Of a DNA stretch of 64,000 nt, positions 55,609-63,284 are shown one piece after another. The DNA lies in the NCBI RefSeq assembly GCF_038446525.1, contig NZ_CP151792.1, positions 2,480,001 to 2,544,000 on the forward strand, written 5' to 3'. The position numbers and the translations under genes were made by a program. This stretch comes from Methanolobus sp. ZRKC5. Its GTDB lineage: Archaea > Halobacteriota > Methanosarcinia > Methanosarcinales > Methanosarcinaceae. Numbering within the stretch: position 1 is the first letter of the stretch; each line of letters begins with the position of its first letter. Below the pieces are notes generated by a model. It ran no database searches. It saw only the letters and a program-made list of their open reading frames with translations, and had not been told where the DNA came from.

Positions 55609-56201
55609 GTGGTGGGGGTTAAAATAACTACTTTTTTCAGGGATACACGTGGTGTTGACACAATTCCTCTTAAAATGGTGTTTTATCTTGCAGTGACATG
55701 TGCTGTCATATTCCTTGTAGCTTTTTCATGGAATAGCCTGTCTCCAATCTATTCAGGGGCAAAGGACAGCAAGCAGATCAATGACGCTGCACTTTTGAGC
55801 TCTTGTCTATACAAAACGGATATGCAAGGACCCTTCAGGAACATAATAGCCCACAGGGATCCACGTGCACTATCAAATTGTCAATGCCTGATGTAGATTA
55901 TCTGGCATTTGGAGTGGACCCGGACCCGGATATGAATCACAATCTTAATGATACTCACTGGATTCAGGAAAACAATACAATTATCTGCCAGTACAAAAAC
56001 GGTGTCAAGGACAGATATGATATTGATGGTAATGTAATCTATTTCAGAAAAGGAAAGCTGGATAATACCCGAAAGTGGGTTCTTGATGATAGCCAGGATA
56101 TAAGTGAAAATATGAGAGTTATAATTGAAGGTCCCATATCAGGATACTTCAATTTTGAACTTGTACTTGCAGATAAGAAATATACACTTTCTCATTTTTG
56201 A
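55609..56201 (+). pseudogene. Frameshifted membrane-anchored, pilin-like protein
   Basis: Two frames together look like one gene. The first (55609-55896) encodes a short basic N-terminus and one membrane helix (MVFYLAVTCAVIFLVAFSW), then runs into unlike sequence. The second (from about 55803 to TGA 56201, minus-one frame) continues with SIQNGYARTLQEHNSPQG and a beta-rich domain ending YTLSHF. Joined near 55800 they give a single protein of about 195 residues like archaeal small surface or pilin-like proteins. A one-base deletion explains the break. It may be a true pseudogene or a sequence error. I do not recognise a named family. Confidence 0.5.
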
Positions 56202-56209
56202 GCTGACCT

Positions 56210-57085
56210 TCAATATCTCAGCAGTATATACTTGTTATCGAAATAAGCACCTGGTGTTGTAAAGTCGAATACTACAAGGGATCCGGCTTCCGGCCTCACC
56301 TGGAAAGATACTTCCGTTCTTGGAGGAAGTCCTTCATAGTCATCATCATCTGCCTGGAAAACTTTTCGGATATCGACTACTACTTTCATGATATCCCCGG
56401 TCCTCAATACAGGTTGTGTAGCTTTGAACACGGTTTCGTCACGGGAGCGGATGGAACTTACTGCGAAATATTCAGATGTAGGATTATGCACTTCATCACT
56501 GGAATCTGAAGTATCATATCTTACATTGGCAACATGTGACCCATCTGAGAGATAGATAATCAGTTGTGACAGGTCAACATCTTCACTGCCCGGTCCAAGT
56601 GATACAGAAATATGTAACTTTACAATCTCACCATATTCAAGTGTATCATTTGCAACTACTGTACCGGTGGTGGTGGTTGAGCCATCATCTATAGTGAAAT
56701 TATAAGTCGTGTCCTCTGAAAAACGATATTCGAAGTACGAGCCATCGGCAACAGAATCATTTTCTCCATCCACCGATATATCAAAAGCTCCTGAAGAAGA
56801 GATCCATTCAACCATTTGGCCTTCATAAACCGTTAAATTGGTATCAGAAACCACACCATCTGTTACCGTAACCGTAGAATATGTGGCACGTTCACCTTCA
56901 ACACGGTCAATTCTCAGGTTAGAAGCAACCTCACGTGTCGTTTCCTGTCCGGTCTGTGATGCTTTCTGCTGTAACACACCAGAAGTCTTTATTAAAAGAG
57001 CTGATGCTACTGCAGCTACAAGTACCATTGATATAAAGATGATAAGAGTACCTATACCTACTTGTGCACGGTCATCCCTGTGCAT
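56210..57085 (-). CDS. flaB: Archaellin (archaeal flagellin) with inserted beta-domain
   Basis: The N-terminus [20 protein letters not shown] and the following hydrophobic helix are diagnostic of class-III-signal archaellins, the filament subunits of the archaellum. The C-terminal half ([20 protein letters not shown] and [13 protein letters not shown]) is a standard archaellin beta-domain. Between them, at about residues 72-132, there is an extra segment containing [11 protein letters not shown] and TTTTGTVV that resembles a plastocyanin-like fold without copper ligands. No other archaellum genes (flaC-J) are adjacent. The 230-bp AT-rich upstream region has TATA-like sequences. Confidence 0.85.
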   Translation of the reverse strand: MHRDDRAQVGIGTLIIFISMVLVAAVASALLIKTSGVLQQKASQTGQETTREVASNLRIDRVEGERATYSTVTVTDGVVSDTNLTVYEGQMVEWISSSGAFDISVDGENDSVADGSYFEYRFSEDTTYNFTIDDGSTTTTGTVVANDTLEYGEIVKLHISVSLGPGSEDVDLSQLIIYLSDGSHVANVRYDTSDSSDEVHNPTSEYFAVSSIRSRDETVFKATQPVLRTGDIMKVVVDIRKVFQADDDDYEGLPPRTEVSFQVRPEAGSLVVFDFTTPGAYFDNKYILLRY

Positions 57086-57315
57086 TGAATGCTTCTGATT
57101 TGCTTTCGTGCGATTCCCTCATGAAACGTTTTAGCAATCGTGTAACAGAATTGTATTGCTAGACATACTATATTAATCCTGTTATTTAATACTATTGTAT
57201 CGTTAATATAAATATTGAGATATTTATATCCAAATACGTAACTATATATCGGAATATAAAAGGTATCGTATTTAAAGTAATCTATGAACACTTTAACATT
57301 TTACTATGCAAATAA

Positions 57316-57963
57316 TTATATAAAACATGCCTTGTCCATCAGAATTGCACGTGCTGGCGCGCCATCACACCCAATTAGTTTCAATGGAAGGCAGATGAAA
57401 AAATAAATGCCAGCTCTTACTTCACTTAAGTGCAAATACTCAACAATACTCAATCCATTGCGCAAAAAAAGATTATGGTTTGGCAGGGTAAATTCTGAAT
57501 CAACAGAAAGAGTATCCACACCAACTACGGTAAATCCATTATCCATTATCCAGTTACCTGCAGTTGCCGCAAGCATACGTCCCGAATCGGGAGATTTACA
57601 ATAATTAGAATGCTTTTCTGTTTTTATCAAAAGAACAGACAAATCCTCTTCATTTATATATTGTACAAAACACTTTTCCAGTTCATCCTCTGTAATGCAG
57701 CCATCACCAGAAGATAGGTCAAGCAGAACAGCTTTCCCCATAAATGATCCAGGTGTAAGTTCATCAACACTCTTCCCATTAACAAATATATGAGAAGGAG
57801 CATCAACATGAGTTCCGGTATGTGTCCCAATGCTCATTCTGGATACCACAAAACCATCATTTTCTATTGATGAGACTCTTTCAATAAGTGGTTCTGGATC
57901 TCCATCGTATACTGGAGTATCTACAGATATACCAGTAGTTATGTCTATTACATTGAACGACAT
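57316..57963 (-). CDS. Cyclase-family protein (kynurenine formamidase-like)
   Basis: A metal-dependent hydrolase of the cyclase family (Pfam Cyclase). The zinc-binding motif is HTGTHVDAPSH, preceded by DTPVYDGDPEP; GVDTLSVDS and the LPLKLIGCDGAPARAIL tail are typical. Substrates in the family include formylkynurenine and other amides. I place the start at ATG 57963 (MSFNVIDIT), as the family usually begins just before the IDI strand; a GTG at 57990 would overlap the upstream PHP gene. It follows that gene on the same strand, likely as an operon. Confidence 0.8.
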   Translation of the reverse strand: MSFNVIDITTGISVDTPVYDGDPEPLIERVSSIENDGFVVSRMSIGTHTGTHVDAPSHIFVNGKSVDELTPGSFMGKAVLLDLSSGDGCITEDELEKCFVQYINEEDLSVLLIKTEKHSNYCKSPDSGRMLAATAGNWIMDNGFTVVGVDTLSVDSEFTLPNHNLFLRNGLSIVEYLHLSEVRAGIYFFICLPLKLIGCDGAPARAILMDKACFI

Positions 57964-57986
57964 TTTAAAGAAAACAGGAGGATATT

Positions 57987-58625
57987 TCACTCCAGAAAAC
58001 GAAGAGAATTATCAAGTACAGCCTGTGCCTGCTTTTCAGTCAAACCTGCGCCCATGGCAACTTTTAAGGCAAACTCTTTTGTAATGAGATTACCGGGACT
58101 GTGAGCATCCGTATCAACTACAAGAGTGGCGCCTGCTTCCATACCAATCCTTGCAACATGGCCGTTCGTCCTGTTGTGCCCGTTACGGGCAGTTATCTCA
58201 AGACACACGTCATTATCAAGAGCAATTTCAGCTTCTTCAATAGTGATAAAACCAGGATGTGCAAGTATATCGACATCTGCAAGTTCGACTGAAGCAGCAT
58301 TGGTGCCTGGCATAACAGGTTCATTTATGGTTTCACCATGAACTACCACGATATCAGCGCCCAGTTCTTTTGCCATCCTTGCAAGAGGAGCTATTTTTCG
58401 AGGAGGGACATGGGTTATCTCCACACCTACTTTAACCTGAATATCAAGCTCATCTTCAAGGTACTTGGCCTTACTTACATTTTTCAGAACATGTTCAACA
58501 TTTGTGAAATCTGCGTGGTCAGTAATACCTATAGCTCTGTATCCGTGAACCACAGCCCGCCTCACAAGTTCACTGGGAATGAGCTCACCATCACTGAAAA
58601 TAGTATGAGTATGCATATCTATCAT
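57987..58625 (-). CDS. PHP-domain histidinol-phosphatase-family protein
   Basis: A 212-residue PHP-domain protein with MHTHTIFSDGEL, GITDHADF, VKVGVEITHV, LAHPGFI and DTDAHSPGNL, a complete metal site. The order and length match the archaeal PHP subgroup annotated as histidinol-phosphate phosphatase family, but the substrate is uncertain. GAGGT lies six bases before ATG 58625. It precedes the cyclase-family gene. Confidence 0.83.
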   Translation of the reverse strand: MIDMHTHTIFSDGELIPSELVRRAVVHGYRAIGITDHADFTNVEHVLKNVSKAKYLEDELDIQVKVGVEITHVPPRKIAPLARMAKELGADIVVVHGETINEPVMPGTNAASVELADVDILAHPGFITIEEAEIALDNDVCLEITARNGHNRTNGHVARIGMEAGATLVVDTDAHSPGNLITKEFALKVAMGAGLTEKQAQAVLDNSLRFLE

Positions 58626-58783
58626 AAAAATACCTCATTAATTATGAGAATGAATTGTTCTATGTTCTGAAAATAGATAAAGTCATTCATAGAAAGACAA
58701 AAATAATATAGTGTTTTACATGCAATGCTTAAAAGTTTAAATATTCATAGAACTATGACTTTCTGATAAGGAAGGATTAAAAA

Positions 58784-59074
58784 TTGACAGGAATTAGAAG
58801 ATTGGTTCTGGATGTGCTTAAACCCCACCATCCATCAATTGTTGAATTGTCTACGACACTAAGTGTACTTCCAGGAGTACATGGCGTGAACCTCAGTCTT
58901 TACGAAGTAGACCAACAAACAGAAACGGTCAAAATTACCGTTGAAGGTGAAAACCTGGATTATGAAGAAGTGAAACAATCCATAGAGAATCTCGGAGCGG
59001 TTATCCACAGTATAGATGAGATAGCTGCAGGAAAGAGGCTTGTGGAAGAAGTTGAGACACTACAGGAGAGATAA
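58784..59074 (+). CDS. DUF211 family protein
   Basis: A 96-residue ferredoxin-fold-like (beta-alpha-beta) protein starting [18 protein letters not shown], a hallmark of DUF211. Structures from other archaea show small oligomers with a metal or ligand site, but no function is established. It starts at TTG 58784 with GGAAGG about eight bases upstream. A terminator hairpin overlaps its stop codon. Confidence 0.88.
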   Translation: MTGIRRLVLDVLKPHHPSIVELSTTLSVLPGVHGVNLSLYEVDQQTETVKITVEGENLDYEEVKQSIENLGAVIHSIDEIAAGKRLVEEVETLQER

Positions 59075-59098
59075 AAGTATCGTATAGATACTTTTTTG
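59073..59098 (+). terminator. Terminator overlapping the DUF211 stop codon
   Basis: AAAAGTATC (59073-59081), loop GTATA, and GATACTTTT (59087-59095) form a perfect 9-bp hairpin followed by T residues. The first two bases of the stem are the last two of the TAA stop. Confidence 0.75.
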
Positions 59099-59111
59099 CC
59101 TTTTAAAAAGA

Positions 59112-59305
59112 GTAACTATTCAGCCTGGCACGATTTGCCTATTGGTACTGATTTCATCGAAATAGAGATGTCTGCTCACTAACAATCTAACAATCAAAAA
59201 AGCAATCAATAGCAACAATCAAAATAAATGATCCTAATGAAATTTACGTTTCAACTTTTTGTCAAGATTGTTATTGATAGCGTTTTTATCAGGCTGAATA
59301 GTTAC
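59112..59305 (+). mobile_element. MITE copy 2 (194 bp)
   Basis: The 194-bp element has perfect 16-bp terminal inverted repeats (GTAACTATTCAGCCTG and its complement). TAAAAAGA at 59104-59111 flanks the left end, and TAAAAAG at 59306-59312 separates it from copy 3. It differs from copy 3 at a single base (about position 119). It is non-coding. Together with copy 3 it fills most of the 464-bp gap between the DUF211 and TPR genes. Confidence 0.9.
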
Positions 59306-59312
59306 TAAAAAG

Positions 59313-59506
59313 GTAACTATTCAGCCTGGCACGATTTGCCTATTGGTACTGATTTCATCGAAATAGAGATGTCTGCTCACTAACAATCTAACAATCAAAA
59401 AAGCAATCAATAGCAACAATCAAAATAAATGATTCTAATGAAATTTACGTTTCAACTTTTTGTCAAGATTGTTATTGATAGCGTTTTTATCAGGCTGAAT
59501 AGTTAC
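59313..59506 (+). mobile_element. MITE copy 3 (194 bp), tandem to copy 2
   Basis: Same orientation and length as copy 2, with one base difference. Its right end is followed, after one extra C, by TAAAAAGA at 59508-59515. The arrangement target repeat-MITE-target repeat-MITE-target repeat fits tandem duplication of an already inserted element, or insertion of a second copy at the same target. Confidence 0.9.
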
Positions 59507-59538
59507 CTAAAAAGATTTATTTGTTGAACATTGTTTAC

Positions 59539-60546
59539 TTAAAGACTTTTATAAGCCCGTGCAATATTGTGAATGACCCCTTCATGCTCACTGGGAAAAA
59601 GACCGACAGTAAATATCTTCAATGCCTCATGATAGGCATCAACAGCCATTTCAACATTACTTTCTTTATTCTCTATTTCTGACATGGCCAAATATGCACT
59701 CCCAAGGTTGTTCTGAACAGTAGCATATTCTATGGGACGGCTTTCGATAGAATAGACCTCAAGAGCATTGCTAAAAGCAATCATGGCACTATTTATATTG
59801 CTCTTTTTATCGCTGAATTCTGACATTTCAATGTAGAGATTTCCAAGGTTGTTCTGAACCCCTGCATACTCTAAAGGATAAGTATCTTTCCTGAAAACTC
59901 TTAAAGATTCATTATACGCGCTAAGAGCAGTTTGAAAGTTTTCGGTATCCTTTCCTGTGTTGCCAATCTTACGCCAAGAATTGCCAAGCTTGTTGTTTAT
60001 AGATGCAAAGTACACGGGATCCACAGCTATGGAATAGTAAGTGAGCGCTTCATTGTAATGGATAATGGAATTATTGATGTTTTCTTCGGTATCCTGAAAG
60101 ACATATAGTTTCAGGTAAGCACCACCCAGACTGTACTGTACCCTGGCAAATTCAGCCGGATACTCATCTTTTGTGATGTATTTTAGGGAAGAATCATAGG
60201 CATATATACTGTTCTTCAGGTTACTTGAAGCATTGGCAGTATATACTGAAGCCATTTCTTCATATGTAGCACCACGATAATAATGATTCATCCCACATTC
60301 AAGAGGAAACTCATTTGACGAGATCATTCCGAATACGGACTTGTAGATCTGTAATGACTGATCATAATTACCTTCTTTCCGCAATGTTGATGCATTCCCC
60401 CAGGAAGAATCGACATCATGCAATATACTTTGTTTTTGCATATAGTCCCCTAAGAGAAGATAGCCTGCTACAAGAACCACAATAATGGTCAAAATCACAG
60501 GGATATATTTTGAATGGTTATTTGGTTCAGGGACTTCAGCATTCAT
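59539..60546 (-). CDS. Membrane-anchored tetratricopeptide-repeat protein
   Basis: A 335-residue protein. After a short polar N-terminus there is one membrane helix (YIPVILTIIVVLVAGYLLLG, residues 15-34), then TPR-like helical repeats of about 40-45 residues with the recurring pattern EYAxVQNNLGxxY or similar. This is a scaffold for protein binding facing the cell exterior or cytoplasm; orientation is not certain. No enzymatic domain is visible. Neighbouring genes give no functional clue, as an IS element lies directly upstream. Confidence 0.8.
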   Translation of the reverse strand: MNAEVPEPNNHSKYIPVILTIIVVLVAGYLLLGDYMQKQSILHDVDSSWGNASTLRKEGNYDQSLQIYKSVFGMISSNEFPLECGMNHYYRGATYEEMASVYTANASSNLKNSIYAYDSSLKYITKDEYPAEFARVQYSLGGAYLKLYVFQDTEENINNSIIHYNEALTYYSIAVDPVYFASINNKLGNSWRKIGNTGKDTENFQTALSAYNESLRVFRKDTYPLEYAGVQNNLGNLYIEMSEFSDKKSNINSAMIAFSNALEVYSIESRPIEYATVQNNLGSAYLAMSEIENKESNVEMAVDAYHEALKIFTVGLFPSEHEGVIHNIARAYKSL

Positions 60547-60695
60547 GTAACCAGATTCTTGGAGTGTTTACAGAACCTGTTTGCAAAAGAATAAGGTTCT
60601 GGTTAAGAAAGTACTACAAGTATATGTGCCAACCTTGTATAAAATATATTATATAAAGAAGATATATAATTAAAGTTTGGTCATAAATTATATAT

Positions 60696-61575
60696 GAGCC
60701 TATTTCAAAACGTCCCTTATACCTTTTCCCAGCATAACATAAAACATGCAATTTCTATTAGCCCCTTGAAAACCACGTTAAGTCTTTCATATCTACTTGC
60801 TATTTTTCTGAAAGCCATCTTCAACCATGCAAAGAATCGTTCTATTGTTCCTCTTTTATGGTATGACTCATACTCGAACCTTGTGGGCCTTCCTTTTTTT
60901 CTATTTTTCCGAATCCTGATATTGATAGGAATGTTACTTTTGATCGCTCTTGATCTCAAGTATTTTCTGATTACAACATTATCATAAGCAGAATCCGCAA
61001 GCACTTCTGATGGTCTCGTACTTGGTCTTCCATCCGTCTTGACCCTGATACTTTCCATGATCTCGATGAAATGCTGACTATCATGCTCTTTTCCAGAAGC
61101 GATCTGTATTGTCAAAGGAAAGCCTTCGCAACTTACACAAACATGGATCTTTATGCCGTTCCTTTTTTTGTGGCCGTTGTATACGGAATCTTCTCCCCTT
61201 TTTTAGTTTCAATGAAACTGCTATCAACACATACGACATCCATGGTGAACTTACCTTTTTGGTAAGCTGAATCCCAAAGGGATTCCATTATCACAGTCCA
61301 CATTCCTTCCTCTGACCACCTTTTTAGTCTTCTCCAGGCAGTTGCCTGGGAACCATAACTAACTGGCATATCTCCCCATCTGCAACCGGTTATCAGAACA
61401 AAGAGAATACCATTGATGACCTTACGGTCATCAGCTCTCTTTCTTCCGGTTATTGGTTGCGGAGGTAAGTGTGGCCTAATAAACGTCCATTGCTCATCAG
61501 AGAGTTCTCTGAATTCCATTCATATCCCCATAATAAACTTCAGAGACATAGTATTTATAGTTTTGAGATAGGTCC
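60696..61575 (-). mobile_element. IS5-family insertion sequence, 880 bp
   Basis: Imperfect terminal inverted repeats (GAGCCTATTTCAAAAC at 60696-60711, and GTTTTGAGATAGGTCC at 61560-61575, 13 of 16 matched) flank a two-frame DDE transposase. TAT is present on both outer sides (60693-60695 and 61576-61578), consistent with a 3-bp target duplication. Size, ends and frameshifted transposase fit the IS427-type group of the IS5 family. The ends do not match the MITE ends. Confidence 0.85.
60717..61519 (-). CDS. IS5-family transposase, made by -1 frameshift
   Basis: Two overlapping frames encode one transposase. The first starts at ATG 61519 (MEFRELSDEQWTFIRPHLPP), carries the first catalytic Asp in CVDSSFIE, and ends at 61151. 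At the run of seven A on the minus strand, just before that stop, a -1 slip continues as RNGIKIHVCVSCEGFPLTIQ and on to the second Asp (LADSAYD) and the Glu (RGTIERFFAWLK), ending at 60717. The joined protein (about 267 residues) keeps all DDE residues, so it looks functional. This is the usual expression mode for this IS group. Confidence 0.82.
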
Positions 61576-61680
61576 TATCAATTAAAGATCTCTTTGTAGA
61601 GAAGCAGAGTATACCAATTATGCATGTTGTCCATAATAATGAATTACATGTGAGCTATTCTTATGCCAACAGCTTTTGAA

Positions 61681-61705
61681 ATGAATCACTTTCAAAGTGG
61701 TTCAT
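61681..61705. repeat. Near-perfect 25-bp palindrome
   Basis: ATGAATCACTTT-C-AAAGTGGTTCAT: two 12-bp arms, 11 of 12 matched, around one base. The one-base centre makes a stable RNA loop unlikely, so a DNA-binding site or relic of an element end is more likely. Confidence 0.4.
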
Positions 61706-61820
61706 TTAATGCACTTTTCTAATTTGAATATGTTTTACAAAGAGCACTGAATTATCTGCATTCACTTTATTCCCATATATAGCCAAGAACATGGAGCATG
61801 TGTTGGTATTTTTTGACTTG

Positions 61821-61885
61821 TCCGAATAATACTATTTTTGACCGAAAAATCATGTTGTTGACCGAAAATTACCCTATTTTTCGGA
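61821..61885 (-). terminator. Repeat-rich hairpin region downstream of rlmE
   Basis: On the minus strand this 65-nt stretch begins TCCGAAAAATA and ends TATTATTCGGA, so its ends can pair. Inside are two direct copies of TTTTCGGTCAA. T-rich segments lie within. It begins 15 bp after the rlmE stop and probably acts as a terminator or 3'-UTR structure. Confidence 0.4.
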
Positions 61886-61900
61886 TAAAGCGTATAAATC

Positions 61901-62674
61901 TCATTCTAAATTCCCAATTACTTCTGCAAAAGCAAAGTTCGGTTTTACATCCTGAATCTTTATCCTTACACGATCTCCAAGCTCAACCCCTTTGACAAAA
62001 ACTACAAAATTGTCTATTAGAACCGCACCATCGCCACTTGAGCCAAGTTCTTTGATCTCAACTTCGAACTCATTACCACGTCTGACAGGTGATGTAAGGA
62101 ACTTTTTCCCAATTACGTAAATCTCAGCACTCTGGGATCGTGAAGCTTTGGGAGAATAAGAGCGTGTGTAAGTGAAATTATCCTTTACCTCTTCAAGGAA
62201 CTCCTTGAACATGTCACCCTGGAATACCTTGACAACAAAATTCCCCCCAGGTTTGAGAATCTTCTTTGCGCATCCAAGAGCAGACCGGGTGAGATCAATG
62301 GACCTCGCATGGTCGTAACTCCAGTTACCACTAAGATTTGGCGCAGCATCACATATCACAACATCTGCTCCTGCCTGTCCGACAAGTCCCAGAATCTTTT
62401 CAATTGTCCGGTCGGCAGTAATATCACCCACAATGGTCTCAACATCTTCAATTGGAACGATTTTTCTCAGGTCAACACCAACCACCCGCCCACCTGATAG
62501 TTCCTTTGCGACTTCAAGCCAGCCGCCGGGAGCTGCGCCCAAGTCCACAATAGTATCATCTTCTTTTATGATATTGTGTTTTCCATTGATCTGGAAAAGC
62601 TTGTAAGATGCCCTCGAACGATAACCTTCGTCCTTAGCTTTCCAGTAATATTTGTCGCGTCTGTCTCTTGCCAT
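61901..62674 (-). CDS. rlmE: 23S rRNA 2'-O-methyltransferase RlmE/FtsJ with TRAM domain
   Basis: A SAM-dependent ribose methyltransferase. The K-D-K-E-type site is visible as KYYWKAKDEGYRSRASYKL near the N-terminus, DLGAAPGGWLEVAKEL (SAM binding), CDAAPNLSG, and GGNFVVKVFQG. The C-terminal 60 residues form a TRAM-like RNA-binding domain (RGNEFEVEIKELGSSGDGAV), an addition typical of archaeal members. The target is expected to be 23S rRNA, but tRNA cannot be excluded. Start ATG 62674. Confidence 0.9.
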   Translation of the reverse strand: MARDRRDKYYWKAKDEGYRSRASYKLFQINGKHNIIKEDDTIVDLGAAPGGWLEVAKELSGGRVVGVDLRKIVPIEDVETIVGDITADRTIEKILGLVGQAGADVVICDAAPNLSGNWSYDHARSIDLTRSALGCAKKILKPGGNFVVKVFQGDMFKEFLEEVKDNFTYTRSYSPKASRSQSAEIYVIGKKFLTSPVRRGNEFEVEIKELGSSGDGAVLIDNFVVFVKGVELGDRVRIKIQDVKPNFAFAEVIGNLE

Positions 62675-62699
62675 ATGAATACCTGATACTACCTAAAAG

Positions 62700-63284
62700 T
62701 CAAATACCTTGTGCCGACTTCAGAGCTTCGATCCTGTTACTGAGTTCCTGAATCTCAGCCTCAATGCCTGACATATCACCCGGAAGCCAGAAACTGTAAT
62801 CATAAAACTGGTTCAGTATGTCACTATATCTATGTTCAAGGTTTTCCAAATCATGCAGATGAAATTTACCCTTGTTGACAGAATCGATCTTATCGTCCAG
62901 ATTTTTAATCCTTTTATGCAGATTTTTACTGAATCTGCTGGCCACCCTACTAAAGTCAACTTCCCTCTTTTCCATCTCAAGTATATCAATGACCTCGCTC
63001 AAATCGAAAGGGACTTCAGGAAAGGCGTTTGGTCCTGATATATAGTAGGAAAGGTCATTTTCATCCAGACCAGCAACTTCTTCCCAGGATACAACAGCGA
63101 TAAGATGTTCTTTTTCAGCCTCTTCGCAAATGTTTTTTATCGAAGGCAAAGTCAATGGAACGCTGCCTCTAAGTAAATATAATTCCTTTGTAACTGAATA
63201 AATGTCCCCTATAGACAGGGCACCAAGAGCATCGATTATTCCACAGAGTTCTTCTTTACTTACCATATCAACCGACCTCATCAT
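62700..63284 (-). CDS. Archaeal coiled-coil protein of unknown function
   Basis: A 194-residue protein I cannot name. The N-terminal half looks like a winged-helix-type fold (EELCGIIDALGALSIGDI), and the C-terminal half is charged and helical, with a probable coiled coil (HKRIKNLDDKIDSVNKGKFH and IEAEIQELSNRIEALKS). Its ATG 63284 overlaps the stop of the upstream VLRF1-like gene (ATGA), so the two are translationally coupled and likely act together. An internal ATG at 63266 with GAGG upstream is an alternative start. rlmE follows on the same strand. Confidence 0.6.
   Translation of the reverse strand: MMRSVDMVSKEELCGIIDALGALSIGDIYSVTKELYLLRGSVPLTLPSIKNICEEAEKEHLIAVVSWEEVAGLDENDLSYYISGPNAFPEVPFDLSEVIDILEMEKREVDFSRVASRFSKNLHKRIKNLDDKIDSVNKGKFHLHDLENLEHRYSDILNQFYDYSFWLPGDMSGIEAEIQELSNRIEALKSAQGI

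Larger units (their letters stand above)
61576..61900. other. Intergenic region between the IS element and rlmE
   Basis: About 325 bp without a gene. It holds the near-perfect 25-bp palindrome at 61681-61705 and a long inverted-repeat structure at 61821-61885 just past the rlmE stop. The rest is AT-rich with no open frame worth calling. Confidence 0.5.

Noticed and set aside
60696-61575. The IS5-type element as the source of the MITEs
   Set aside because: Its terminal repeats (GAGCCTATTTCAAAAC type) and 3-bp duplication differ from the MITE ends (GTAACTATTCAGCCTG) and the 8-bp duplication.
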